NCBI RefSeq assembly: GCF_024868665.1
Contig: NC_079895.1
Location: 25,506,554 to 25,570,553 of the forward strand
Source of the DNA: Triplophysa rosa
Taxonomy: Eukaryota > Chordata > Actinopteri > Cypriniformes > Nemacheilidae
Direction of reading: 5' to 3'
Length of the DNA: 64,000 nt
Below are positions 37,620 through 50,800 of the stretch, in pieces. Under the pieces are notes generated by a model. The model searched no databases. It saw only the letters and a program-made list of their open reading frames with translations, and was not told the DNA's origin. The position numbers and the translations under genes were made by a program. Position 1 is the stretch's first letter, and each line of letters opens with the position of its first letter.

Positions 37620-38010
37620 AATAATAAATAACATAATAGGCAATTTGAAATGTAAATAAACTTTATTTATTATTAATATCATTATTATTTATTTAAAAGT
37701 AAGAATTAATAAATAAATACAGTGACATTTTACAATAAGGTTGTATTTGTTAACATAGTAAATGCATTAACTAACATGAACTAACGCTGAGCATGTGTTA
37801 ATCTTTGTTAATATTAATTAATGTCAGTGCAATTATTCATGTTAGTTCATGGTGCGTTAACTAATGTTACAGTTATAACGTTATAACGTATTAGTAAATG
37901 CTGAAATTGACATGAACTACAATGAATAAATGCAGGAGAACTACTGTTCATTGTAAGGTCATGTTATCTAATCAATTAAGTAACAAACAATGTGTGCTGG
38001 TTAGGACAAG
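37620..38010. repeat. dispersed TTAACTAACATGAAC repeat
   Basis: TTACAATAAGGTTGTATTTG, then AACATGAACTAAC and GTTAGTTCATG blocks in opposite orientations. A related stretch is at about 15560-15770, inside the hAT element. Confidence 0.6.
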
Positions 38011-38094
38011 TATATGTTTAAAAGCCCCTAACAAAAAAATGATCATGTAATGTTCTCTTTCTTAAAATGGATGGTTTTCGGATGCCGACGATTC

Positions 38095-39345
38095 TACCAA
38101 ATTCCCGCCTCCTGGTAGTTGAGCTCTCCGCCCCAGTGGTACCTGGGGTCAAAGTGCGATGTTAAATTGTGTTCCGCCGCAGTGCTGTTCTTCCCCCAAG
38201 TGACAAAGATGTGGAATGCCTGTTCTCAGCGCCTTTCCGCCAACCTTGTTCCTCCGTTCTTACCTTTTTGACGGCAGGGCGGCTAAAGGATTGTTCAACG
38301 TTCCTCGGGTTGAGCGCGCTGTCGCACCTGTGACTGGCACCCTGCAACCGTCAGTGCCCAAAAGAAGTAGAGCTCCACTCCCTGCCTACAGCCTGCTAGA
38401 TTAAAAATACATCGACGCAGCCTTGAAGGGGAGATACCAAGAAATACTGCCAGGACAGTGAGCCCGACCTTGGACGCCATGCCATTGTCTTCATATCGGC
38501 AAGGTACAGATCCTGCCCTGTCCCGTCTTGCCCACATATTCACAAAGAGAGCTGTATCCCTACTCCCTGGGCCTTTCCTTTCTTCGCAGCCTTCCAAACT
38601 CTTGAGTTTTCGGCAGTCAGACGAGCAGCCATTTTTGTGGATTCCCCTGCCATGCACCGTTTTAGGTGTGCTGAGCCGTCTGCTTTCCCACGGCATGGGA
38701 TGTCTTCACCCTTCTAAAAAGGATGCAATAAAGCCCATCCCTCCAGCAGCTGTCTTGCAGCCCGTACTTCATCATCCCAAAGAAAGGCTGTTCTGGATCT
38801 GCGCACCCTGGAACAAGCCATGAATCCATGAAGGTGTTATTGCGGCCAATCCTGACTCCAGGTTTCTCGGGCAGAACGACCTGGGCCTGCAGAGGGGCCA
38901 ATTTGAGCTTCTAGGGGAAGCCATTGTCTTGCATTCAATGACGTATATGGCTCTCCTAGTGGCACTCGCTTCGATCAAGAGGGTGGGTTCCTGCAGACAT
39001 TCTCCGTGTCCACCGATTGCCTCAAACCTGCAGCCGCTCGCCGTTGGAGAAAAGGACCCAACATAGTTATTGCTGTGTCCATTACATGCCCTGTCCCTTT
39101 TTTGGACCACACGCAGAGCTTTTCAACCTCTGAGCAGCTCTTTGGAGGTCAGCAGAAGCAGAGAGCGGTTTCCAAACAAAGACTGGCACAATGAATTGAA
39201 GAATGTGCTGTTTGATTTGACCGTTGCTCAGCTCCCCTGTCATCATGGGATAGAGAAGTGTCCATCCGATCCAGACTCACGAATCTCGGCGGAAGTAGTA
39301 GACCATCCGGGTATTTCTCGCCTACTGTTTTTTGAAAACTGAGGT
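38095..39345 (+). pseudogene. decayed DIRS-like (tyrosine-recombinase) retroelement fragment
   Basis: Frames are broken by stops, shifts and deletions, but short pieces keep the order gag-like, RT-like, recombinase-like. Gag-like: WNACSQRLSANLVPPFLPF and NVPRVERAVA (38208-38335). RT-like: VLDLRTL near 38785, just after a PKK motif. Recombinase-like: MALLVALASIKRVG near 38950, FSVSTDCLK (about 39000), then HTQSFSTSEQLFGGQQKQ and KQRLAQ (39105-39190). The matches to fish DIRS proteins are from memory. It is more CpG- and GC-rich than its surroundings. It cannot code an intact protein. Confidence 0.65.
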
Positions 39346-39423
39346 TTCGGACATACTATTCATGACTCGTACTCATTTACGCCTACTATATAGTATGGAA
39401 GTAGGCGATTTCGGACACAGCCT
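39320..39423. repeat. end of a DNA element (GATTTCGGACACAGCC)
   Basis: It includes GGTTTCGGACATACTATTCA and ends TATAGTATGGAAGTAGGCGATTTCGGACACAGCC. Only this end is recognisable. Confidence 0.5.
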
Positions 39424-39686
39424 TGGTGAATTATTGGCATTCCATCCATCACTAATCACTTTCTGGTGACACAAGCCTGGTATAGGCAGTCGTTTCCCCT
39501 TCTCAGGTGATTATAGTTCTAATTTACATGAATATTGCTATGCTAAATGGGTGAAACCCGCATCAGAACTTTTGAAGTCATATACATCACCAATCATGCA
39601 GGTAAGACTACTTAAACGGATGGACAACCTAGTCCAAATGGCATGAGATGAATAAAAACAAAAGTTAAACATTTAACAACAAATGG

Positions 39687-41706
39687 TTTATTATAGGTCA
39701 CAGTTCTTTTTTTTTAATCAATCTATTAAACATAGTTGATTCAGATCAAAAAATTACAAACAGTTAACATTAAGACAAATACAAAGTTACACATTTAAGG
39801 TTTAATGAAGTTACATGTACAGACCTGTGTACCATGCGGGTGATAATCTAGAAAAATGTAAGAGATATTGAGATATTTATTGAGATTATTAGTGTCCTTG
39901 AGGGCTTTCTCATTTGGGTGGAACTAAACTCTTTCTTAGGCTTATGAATGCATTCAATAAATCCTTCAAACCTTTGAAAGCAAATATTTCAAGATAACCA
40001 ACATCATAATGCAAGGCTCTTTTCTGGTAAACAGACTGGTTGACAAACTTTAAGAATACGTTAGATTGGTTCATACAGTAGAGGTGTAGGCATCCAGCTC
40101 ACCAAAACGTACTGTACTGGCAGTTCACCTCAACGGGCAGTCCCATTCACTTAAATGTCCATCGTTTTTTTGTTTTGTTTTTAGATTTTAGCTTAAAAAA
40201 ATATTTGCTATTTTACTATATACAACAAAGCTCAAAAAGTTCTAGATCATATTTTGTACAATTAACTTAAATATCTTTTCCATGCTGAGGAAGAATTTAC
40301 ATCAGTGACAGGATCACTGTAATGCATTTGATGATGATGGTACTTCTTACAATGTCCCCAGGATATACATATATACAAATAACATAGATTAACAAATTCA
40401 CACACAAGATAACACACTCCTAAATGCACTGCAAATTTTTGCTGAGCATCAAAAAAATGTCCAAGTCATATTTAACCCTCAAAATATACGATGTGGTTAA
40501 ATCATTACGAATATTTTGTTCAAATCAAATATTGCTAAACACCAGTCTTCACTATGAAGTGTGTAAAGCTTTAAAATGTAGCTAACAGTTTGACAGTTTT
40601 GGGTTTGACCTTTGCATAAAAAACAATAAAGCTATGCAAAATACGATAAAATACACCCAAAATTGAAGTTCACCCAAAATGAAAACTCTTGTCACGAATT
40701 ACTCACTCTCTAGTTGTTCCAAACCCTTTATAATTTTCTTTTAGTTGAACACAGAGAAAGATATTCGGACAAATGCTTGTAACCGAACAGTTCTTGGACC
40801 CCACTGACTACCATAGTAGGTAAAATTACAGGGACATTCCTCAAAATATCTTCTTTTTAGCTGATGTGGTTAAATCATTACGAATATTTTGCTCAAATCA
40901 AATATTGCTAAACACCAGTCATTTCTGCTGTGTGTTTAGTGACAAAGAATCATGTGACAATGCTTACATAAAGAGCATTTTCTAGAAATTTATTCAACAG
41001 AACAAAAAAAAGTAATGTTTCCTACTATAGTAGTCAATGGGGTCCAAGAATTGTTTGGTTACAAGCATTCGTCCAAATTTCTTTTTTTTGGGCTGAACTT
41101 TCCCTTTAATTGACAGACTATCTGAAATATGTGATATCTGGAAACGCTTGTTCTTTAGTTATTTCTACGGTCTACATGCTTTTATGATTTCAGGTTTTCT
41201 TAAGGCAGGTACTGTATATATTGCAGCCCCAATAAAAGACATAAAAGACAGTAGTAGTTAGTTTTCGGAAACAGCAGCGCTTAATACAGTATGGTCAGTG
41301 CACAATCCACTGACCGACACAGCTAACAGTCAGCGTATAGGCCAACACAATTTCTTCTGCTCCAAAATATGAAGGATAAGATAATTAAGAGGCACCGGAT
41401 GTCCCGCACACGATGAGCAGCAATGACAGCCCGTGACACAAGCTCAAATCAGAGGCAGTAAGCATTCAAACCTCACTGAGAGCCACTGATGGGCTCTGAT
41501 CTGACCCCAGACCGGTCAATCTGAGTTCTAAAGCAGAGTTGTTCAAACATGAGCAGAGACACAAGCCTGTGTTGGAGACACTAATGGATCAGTAATGGGC
41601 TCTGTGGTTCTGATCAAAGCCTTGAAGCGCTTTGAAGATGGCTTTAAACTCTGGTATTGTCAGGCTACAGTGCCAAGATTTTGGTCTGAAGAGGTTGATT
41701 GTTCCG
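39687..41706 (-). other. galnt13: candidate galnt13 3' UTR (distal form)
   Basis: An AATAAA on the minus strand at 39692-39687, followed by AT-rich sequence with CA sites, would give a UTR of about 2 kb. The stretch contains a repeat (about 40662-41109) of the family with GGGATAGTTCACCC ends. No coding signal is present. The UTR extent is inferred. Confidence 0.4.
40662..41109. repeat. GGGATAGTTCACCC-family element, in the presumed galnt13 3' UTR
   Basis: Left AAGTTCACCCAAAATGAAAACTC, right TTGGGCTGAACTTTCCCTTTAAT, with GTTGTTCCAAACCC inside. An internal block (GTGGTTAAATCATTACGAATATTTTG) occurs twice near here (40494 and 40866). Confidence 0.7.
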
Positions 41707-41847
41707 TCAGATATTTATCGTCATGTTCCTCAGGATCCACTGCTGTGACCGCTTGCCGTTACAGTCTTTGAGAGTAGGAACCATCTTATCGTCTTCAGAA
41801 GGCATGTCCAGACACTGGTTACTGTTTACATGGAGCAGTGTCAGCCG
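41707..41847 (-). CDS. galnt13: galnt13 distal last exon (lectin repeat gamma)
   Basis: It codes [20 protein letters not shown], then [11 protein letters not shown] and [12 protein letters not shown], then TGA at 41709-41707. It is the usual T13/T1 C-terminus with CLD and QQW intact. Acceptor CTTTTCCCCACAG. A hAT-type MITE begins 35 bp upstream of this acceptor. Confidence 0.95.
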   Translation of the reverse strand, partial: RLTLLHVNSNQCLDMPSEDDKMVPTLKDCNGKRSQQWILRNMTINI

Positions 41848-44800
41848 CTGTGGGGAAAAGACTGAAATTTATATATATAAACTAGGGCTGTCAAGTGATT
41901 AATCGCGATTAATCGCATCCAGAATAAAAGTTTGTGTTTACATAATATATGTCTGTGTACTGTGCATATTAATTTTGTATTTATAAATACAAACACATGA
42001 ATATTTAGGAAATATTTACATGTATTTATTTATATTTACTCATAATTGAAATTATATATAAATGTTTATTAATTTTTAGATTTTCCTTAAATATATGCAT
42101 GTATGTGTATGTGTTAACAACTACAAAATTATCATGCACAGTACACAGATATATATTATGTAAACACAAACTTTTATTCTGGATGCGATTAATCGCGATT
42201 AATCGTTTGACAGCCCTAATATAAACACTATAAATGTATAAGAAAAGATGTGACTGCTTGCTATAGCGAGAGAGAGGGCTTCTAATTGTATAGCGACAGT
42301 CCCTTTTCCAACATGACAATGCGCAAAACCCGAACACCGATTGTTTAGCACATCATAAACATAGTAAAGACTTTGACAAATAGGACCTGTTTAAGTCGTT
42401 TAACGTGGTTTCTACGCACTGTGCCATGCAACAGAAGTTCAGAATCATGTAATATAAGCTGCAGCCCTGCTGAGTTCAGACACATGCTCCAAAATGCCTC
42501 CGGCCTGCAGATGATTGCTCCTCCACAGCTCTGAATGAAGGTAATCAGTCACTCTCTCACACTGAGACACAGGTGAGAATATTCACTGTTCTGCCTCTCC
42601 TCAACCATACACTGTTCAGGCTCTGACACTCTTTTACAGATGAAGCAGAAGACAGAAAGATAAATGAGTTGGACCACATGCTGTGGCAGGTTCACCATGA
42701 ATCATTGAGCATTCCGAGTTCATCATGAACAGCCACTAGCTGCCAATGAGAAATAAAAATCACAGATGATATCATTGTAATATCGCAATTATTTGTGACA
42801 GATAAGACCTAAAGAAAAAAACTTCTGTGTCACAAATATTCCTCGTGGTAAAAGACACATCTGACATACAACATGTTTTCACTAGAGAACAAGTCTGCCA
42901 TTAAGTCAACATTTCAATGAAACCAGATTAGTTTACCGATAAAATCAATACATCTCCACGCAATTCGTTTATTTTAGCAATATGTTTTTATTTTACTGTA
43001 TAATTCACATGTTGATGCTTGTTATGATTTTGCTGTTTAACACTAAGCACACGTGATACAGTGAACCGACCAATGCGTGTCCTGTGTAACGTAACATAAA
43101 TCATTACCTACACTGTAAAACGTTGCTGTAGTTTTGCAGCAGGTTTGCCAGTACTTTACTGTAGATTTAATTTATTATTATTTTATTCATGTTTTAAACA
43201 TAAACTTACCTAGTTCTTATATTTCCTTTCATGAAACAAGGCTTAATATCTTAGGTGACTTTTCTTGTTATGTAACTGTATCGTCATTTATGAAGTTTCA
43301 AATATTTTCATTCAAAAAAATTAATGCTTAGGAAGAATGTCATTTTTTGCAGTGTTTCTGTGCTAATGCCGGTCTCTTCTTGCACATTTTGAATCTCAAA
43401 AGTCAAATGTTTTAATTTTGGTTGAACTCAAATTGAAAACAGTACTATTAGGAAAGTCATTCAATCTCAAGTAAGTTACTGGCAAACCTGCTGCAAAACT
43501 ACAGCAAAGTTTTACAGCGTAATTGTGACTCTGTTCATGATTTTAGTTTGAGTTTTTCACTTGGAATATAGAATTACTATTTTATTAGATTTTTTGTGGA
43601 ACTTCATGATGTAAATTATTTGATGTTCAATGCTCTGCAAAAATTATTTTACCTTTTGTATTTCATAAAAAAATACATATACATGGGTCAAAGATGAAAA
43701 AGGCTTTAAGCATAGAAACAATACGCGTAATACTGCTTTAAATTGTTGTTGTTAAAAAAATGAAAAAGTTTTCTGTTGAAGTTAATTGCATTTTTGTTTT
43801 TGTTTTTCTGAGCAAAAAATAAATATCATACATTTTCCCTGATTTACAGAAGACACCCACTAAAGTGTCATTCAGTGTAACAATCTTTTCAGGCATATTT
43901 ACAACAAAAATCTATTTATGACATATTAAAAGACAATAACTTTCACCCCAAATGCTAATTAGTTGTAATTTTACTTTTTTTAAAATTGGCCATTATCCTA
44001 GGTTTTGCCCATTTGTAAATAAGAATACTCATATAAAGCACAATAAAATGTAATATGCTCCCTTATTCTTTAAGTCAGAATAAGCATGTTGTTTGAATTT
44101 GTACATTTGTTACACTGAATGACAATGTTACATTATTTCAAACAATTTTTGACATTTTATTCTCCATAAACTTAGTTGAAACCATAAAGTACACTTTTTA
44201 CTTACATTTAATGTGCTTTCTATGGACATAAAATCCTTTTGTGAATTTCTTTTGATGGGGACATATTAAGGTCTTTGACCCTTATCTATATGTAACACAA
44301 CAAACTGTACTTGTTAATTGATGGAGGTGTTATGAGCCTTTCACACCATGACAATAACTATTACTATATACTGTATTAGTGTCCACACAGACGGGCAATT
44401 GTGACGTTATGCTAATTCTAAACTATAAAATAAAAAGTCTTGTATATGTTGAAAACATAAAGACACAAGCATTGATGAAACACTGATGTCTGACCATGAT
44501 GAAAAAATCAGAATGCATATTAAAAATACTCGAGTGGCCATTAAAATTCAGGGGTTTGACAATAAATATAAAAAAAACCTTATTCTGTTTGTGATGAGCG
44601 CAGCTGCCATGTGACCGCGAGTCTGCGAAAGCCGGGGCCATGAAAGAAACCTTTCACAATGAGATCACTTCAAAAGAGCTCGTAAACAAAGACAGGTCCA
44701 TTTCAAACCACCACGAACAGATAATCAACCTCGAATAAAACCGCCTTCTCTGATCGTGCTCAACAAAAGCCGGTGTAGGTGGTGTGCTGGTTGCCAGCAG

Positions 44801-47800
44801 GTTTTCATATCAAAATAAAATATTAATATAATAACAACACCTTTCAAATGTAATGTCTGAAATACCAGGATATGTCTAGCAGACATGTTATTGCGTTTGT
44901 GTTTCCTGTGAGATGCTGTCCTCTTTTATTTCTCTCAAAAGGTCAGTAGTAATTGCTTCTAAATGCATGAAAACCTGCCTGGAATGTAGGCCATGACCCC
45001 AGAAGTCAAATTCAGGTTAAAATTTCTTAACAGTTCAACTATGAGCCAGGACTTTACTAACAGATTCGCTCAATCGCTCAAATACATATCTTAAAAACAA
45101 GATTGCATTAGAGAAGTTAAGATGATTTCAAATGTTTCTCTCAGACCAAACGTTACATATGGTTGCATCTACATGTTTTGCAAAGGAAAATATGCTATAT
45201 ATTTAGTACATTGCTGTTGGTAAATACCCAAAGTAAAATCCAGAAAAGATATCTTGGGAGGGTTACTTTTAAATTGTATTCCATTCCAGTTACAAATTAC
45301 TTCATAAAAACGTATTCAATAACCCTTAAAGAAAAGACACATGAAATTCACATGAAAACGTGAAAAACGTGTGTGAAATGTATGTCTTTTCCTTAAAGGA
45401 ACTTAATCCAAGCACCAATATAAAAGTAATGTAATCTGATTACTTTTGGATTCCTTAGTCAAATATAAATACAGTCAATTCAAAATAAATATTAAAAAAC
45501 TTAGTAGACGTGTTATTTGCGCATGCACCAGCAGGTGGCTCATCACTGACAACAGAAGCAGGAACCACTGTATGCCAAAATACTGATTTTAAATGAAACC
45601 AATGTAATCCTGATAGTATTCCCTTTTTTCACAAAATGTAACTGTAATCTGTGTTAACTGTACCGAAGTTTTTTCGTTTTTGTTTTCGTATCCTGATTAC
45701 GTAACACTGTTACATGTATTCCATTCCGTTGACTTTGGGTTGGGTCGCTGATTTTATCAGAACTGACCTGCCATAAACAGGAAGTTGTGGTAGTTACAGA
45801 ATGTAATCAGTTGGGCTGTAGTAGAGCTTCCTAAAGACCTCCAGACGGGTGAAGTTGCGCAGCACCCAGGCCTGAAGGGGGCCATCATCGCAGTATTCCA
45901 CAGTTGGGCCATACGCTCCATCCTCCAACCGACTGATGGTCAGACATGACTGGGTGATTATGTGAAGGAAGGTGCGTTTCTGACGGTTGCCATGAAATAT
46001 GATAAAAAAACAAATATGATAATAATGAGGTCAAAGCAAAAACAACTTACTAGTGTTAGGGTGTGGTTTAGGGTTTGCTCTGCATCATTTATAGCAAATA
46101 TATTTGTGTAACAAGGGCACCTTAAAATAAAGTCCTATCAAAAAACTGTATATGGAAACTGTAGAAAACAACTAGTAAGATGTTTGTGTTATTTGTGCAC
46201 GTTTTTGCACACAGCCTTTTTAATGTACATTTTACTTTTTAAAAACGTGTGCAAAAACTTGACAGTTTTTTCAAGTAAATTTGACTTTGTCAAGTTTTTG
46301 CACACGTTTTTTTAAAGAAAAATTTACTTACATTTTTTTTGTAATGTTTTCTGTAATGTTTTTTCACACATTTTTTTCAAGTAAATTTTACTTAATTTTT
46401 CTGTCAAGTTTTTGCACACGTTTTTTAAAGAAAAATTTACTTGCATTTTTTTTGTAATGTTTTTTGTAATGTTTTTTCACACAGTTTTTTCAAGTAAATT
46501 TGACTTAATTTTTCTGTGTGAAAAAAACATTACAAAAAAAATGTAAGTAAATTTTATTTTAAAAAACGTGTGCAAAAATTTGACAGAAAAATGAAGTAAA
46601 ATTTACTTGAAAAAACTGTGTGAAAAAAACATTACAAAAAAATGTAAGTAAATTTGACTTTAAAAACCTGTGCAAAACTTGTGCAAATTAACACAAAATC
46701 CTATAGTTATTTTTACAGTACACAGTACTATACAAGTCTCAGGCACATAAAAGGCGTTTTGTTTTTAACTGTAATTTATATATTTTGCTTTGCCATTAAC
46801 TATATACTCAAGTACATTTTTTGTAAAAAAAAATTACGCCCAGACAGAGATGTGATCTCACCATTTACATTTACATGTTCCTGTAACTCAATTAGAAGAG
46901 CTGTAAGTACAGTATAGCTTTTCGTTTAAAAAATCTGCCAAATGCATTTGTGATATTTTTGTGAAGTATTAAATGTGCCCAAGACTTGTGGACATTCAGG
47001 AAAGGGAACTAATGGGAATCATGCAAAAAGTGTTGAAATGTAAACTCTTTATTTTGTGTCTGGTAATGACTGAAATAAAGTGTAATGGAGCTGATGCCAT
47101 GAGACGCAGTGATGAAAACAGTGCCAGAAACTGAGCAGATCATCAATTTTCTCATGCAGTGTAAAATTGTAAAACTGTAAAATAATTGCAATGCCGTGCA
47201 ATTGGAGGTGAAACTATGAGCTGGATGCATGTGTCTAATATGAAAAGTGAAGCCACAGAGGGCACGGAGCTCTATTTTTAGATGGCGTCTGATTTCTTCA
47301 GCCTCTTTGCGATTCAGCAGTCAGGTCACTTACAGCTGAAGTGCGATGTCCTCTCTCAAATCAAAGACTCGTTTATTTGATAATATAAGAACTGGAATCG
47401 ACCCGGACCCGGAGTATAATCTGTAATATCAACTGTAAGGGATATCGACAGTTACAAAGCTGTCTACAGTAAGGCCTTCTTTGCTTTGTAAACAACTATG
47501 GTGTGTGTGATATGCGTTTCTGGATATCTTGAGAATGTCGCAATGAATCTCAAGTATCGATTATGGTACTTTCACAGAAAATCAATGTCCACGAAGGCTC
47601 GTGGAAACCTAAGAGGGGGGTGATACAGTATGCGTAAAGTAATCGGATATATTTCTCAATGTGACCACTCTGAATGACACGTACAGCCTTACAACTGTGT
47701 ATGTATTATTAACCTACGCTATTATATTTCGAAACATCTCGCAATGTAATGTTTGCAACTATAGTGGGAGTCTAGATCACAAACACCAAACTTCAACAAA

Positions 47801-50800
47801 ACATTATCTTACCTTAAAATCATATTCCCATTTGCCCACATACTAAGAAATGTACAAAAAGAAAAGCAAATCAATGGCCATTTCGAGGAGCACTAAGTGC
47901 ACAGCATCTCGGACACACTGTTCTGGCTTAGGACTTGTGATCGATATCCAGACAAGGAGGAAATCTGATTCTGGATCAGCTCTTGGTATTGGTCATTCTA
48001 AAAATAAAGTAGTGTCACACCATGAACAGTCGGGTGGATACAGAATGTGTTACATCCAGTGGCACCATCTGGTGGCTGATCCTTCCCTTATTCTGTACGA
48101 GGAATACCAACTGCTGCCTTCAAATAGAAGATTGAGAGTACCATAGGCTACGTATATCCTTTGTGTATGAGTCGATAAAATGAATCAATCAGAATTGGGG
48201 ATCAAAGTAGATCTTGGGATTCTAAATGAATGGTAAATGTATGGGGGTCTATGGGTATTGTCAATGTTATTGTGTTGTGATGTGAACATGAATTATTGTA
48301 GGACAGTAAGCGCTGTGGGACGTGAGACAAATTTTGGAAGAAATTCCAACAATAAAGTGAAATTGAATTGAATTTAAAACGTATTAGCTTCATTTTCTTA
48401 AACAAGCCCACAATGATGATCCTCATAGCTCCATCACTATGTCGTGTCACCTTTACTTATTTTAACTTACGTTAACGGTGAACTTGACTTTAAATGGCAC
48501 AGTAATTATTTTCCGATTTGTCTAGCCGTAACTGAGTTCTGCAAACTGATTATGTACCTCTGCATCGTATTCAAACATCTGGTTTCCCTTCATGTGGTGA
48601 CATTTCAGCATAACGACAGGTCCGTTGAGCCGCGATACATCCAGACACAGGTCATCTGTACGGATCTCTTTATCAGCCGTGTACGAGAATACCTGCAGAA
48701 CAAGATGATCCGTTGGGAATTATTGTGGAGAAAGTTCATTTGCAAAGTATTCATTTCATTATAAAATACGTTAGCGCTAGCAAAGAAGCTAAAAAAAAGA
48801 AACATCCGTATGAGTGGGGATGTCCTCACCTGGTTGCCGCCCATTCCATGGCAGTTGAAGAAACCAACCTTTTCATTCTCTTTACGGCCCATGTTATCCA
48901 CACACTGATTGGTCTCAACGTTTCTGATCTAAACACAAAACAGGAAAAATAGTATGTGCAATTCCAGTTCTAAAGACACGTTTTTATAAATAAACATGGT
49001 GTTTGATCATTAAGCACACATTAGAGGATAACCTTAAAAAATGTGTCTCACACTGACATTATTTGCAGTCAGGCATAGTTTATGTAAACAGCTTGTCGCC
49101 TTGGAATGAAAAGGTTTTGTGCACATTCTGAACAGATTAGGGTTCAAAGTTTTTGCATTCCATATAGCCTCTTACATACATGACACGGATAACATATCAA
49201 CATTTTTAAAATGGGATTTTTAGAACAGGTCAATTGCGGAACCTTCTATTTAAAAAAAAACACTTTCTGCTTGGAATTATAAAGTTCTATCTCGTACAAC
49301 ATTCATTGAAGTAATCGTTTTTTAAAACACAAACAATTTACTTACAAAATATTTTAAAATCTGTTGTAATAATGTGTCAACGTGTAAAGTTTTTTCTTGT
49401 TCAATTAAAGCATAAAAGGAAGTGGTAAATATTTCATCTAATACAGATGTTAATTTTAGGTAGGAACCTGGAATTTTAAAAAAGATTTGAAAAAATAGGG
49501 ATAAAAAAAGCTGATGCTGTTTGGTCCTCTTGTGTGCCAATGAACTGATAAACTCAAAAACAGTACCTAATAGAACAAAGTTAGACTTTGTAGATCAACC
49601 TTTTAGTTTTCTAAAAAGTCCCAAAATGTACACTTAACACACATCACATAATGTAAATAGGTTGATTTTTTTTATATAAAAAATATCAAATAGAACATTA
49701 TAGTGACGAGCTGTCATATATTTAAAAGATTAACCTTATTGTTTCCTTGTGTTGTGTTTGTTAAACATTATTGTGAGCCCTTAAAGGGATAGTTCAGCCC
49801 AAAATGCTGCCATTATTTACTCAGATTGTTCCAAACCTGTATAAGTGTATTTGGAAGAATGTCAGTAACCAAACCGATCTCATCCCCCATTGACTCCCAT
49901 AGTATTTATTTTCCCCACCATCCCTTTAATATAATCACACATATGTATGCAAGGTATGTGCACAGGCTGAAACTGAAGCACCATCTGACCAAACAACATC
50001 TGAAAAGAATAACATTTAGAGTTGTTTACCTCTCCGAGGGAGTAATACCTCCGTGGAATCTGAGAGTCGGGGTAGATGTTCTCCAGGTACCATGAGAATG
50101 GTTTGCACTTCAGAGCTTCTCTTAAAGCTTTCCGAGAGGACACGTCTCCATAATCCACCCGAACCACACCTGTGCACACACACAAACGTAAAAGAGAGAG
50201 AGCGGTCATTTGCAGATAACGATGACATCATAGATACGATGACATCATGAAGATATTGGCATTAAAGGGATAGTTCACCCAAAAATGAAAATTCTGTCGT
50301 GAATTGCTCACTCTCTAGTTGTTCCAAACCTGTATACATTTCTTTGTTCTGATTAACGCATTTGGAAGAATGCTTGTAACAAAACGGTTCTTGGACCCCA
50401 TCGACTACCATAGTAGGAAAAATTACAATTGCTGTCCTACACTCTTCAAAATATCTTATTTTGTGTTCAACAGAACAAAACAATTCTAAAGTAATTTTTC
50501 CCACTATGATAGTCAATGGGGTCAAACTACAAAAAAAACTGGTAATATAAATTCATGGCATTCAGTAGTAAGAGAGTTTCTGACATTCTTATTCACTTCA
50601 GCAAGTCTATGTACACTTGATATTTTTTGCGACCTCTCCCCCCTCTCCTGCCATCTCTCTCTCTCTTATTGTCTGTGTAGATGATACATTATCTTGTGAG
50701 TTTCTCTGGACTGTGGGGCAGAACCACTCTTACATACTGCATGAAATACATTTTGTTGTTACTTTTCCATCTCACAAACACACACACAGACATGCTCACT

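Noticed and set aside
47850..48146. 98-codon plus-strand frame inside a galnt13 intron
   Set aside because: No recognisable domain, no splice or start support, and adjacent to a repeat tail; likely chance or repeat-derived.
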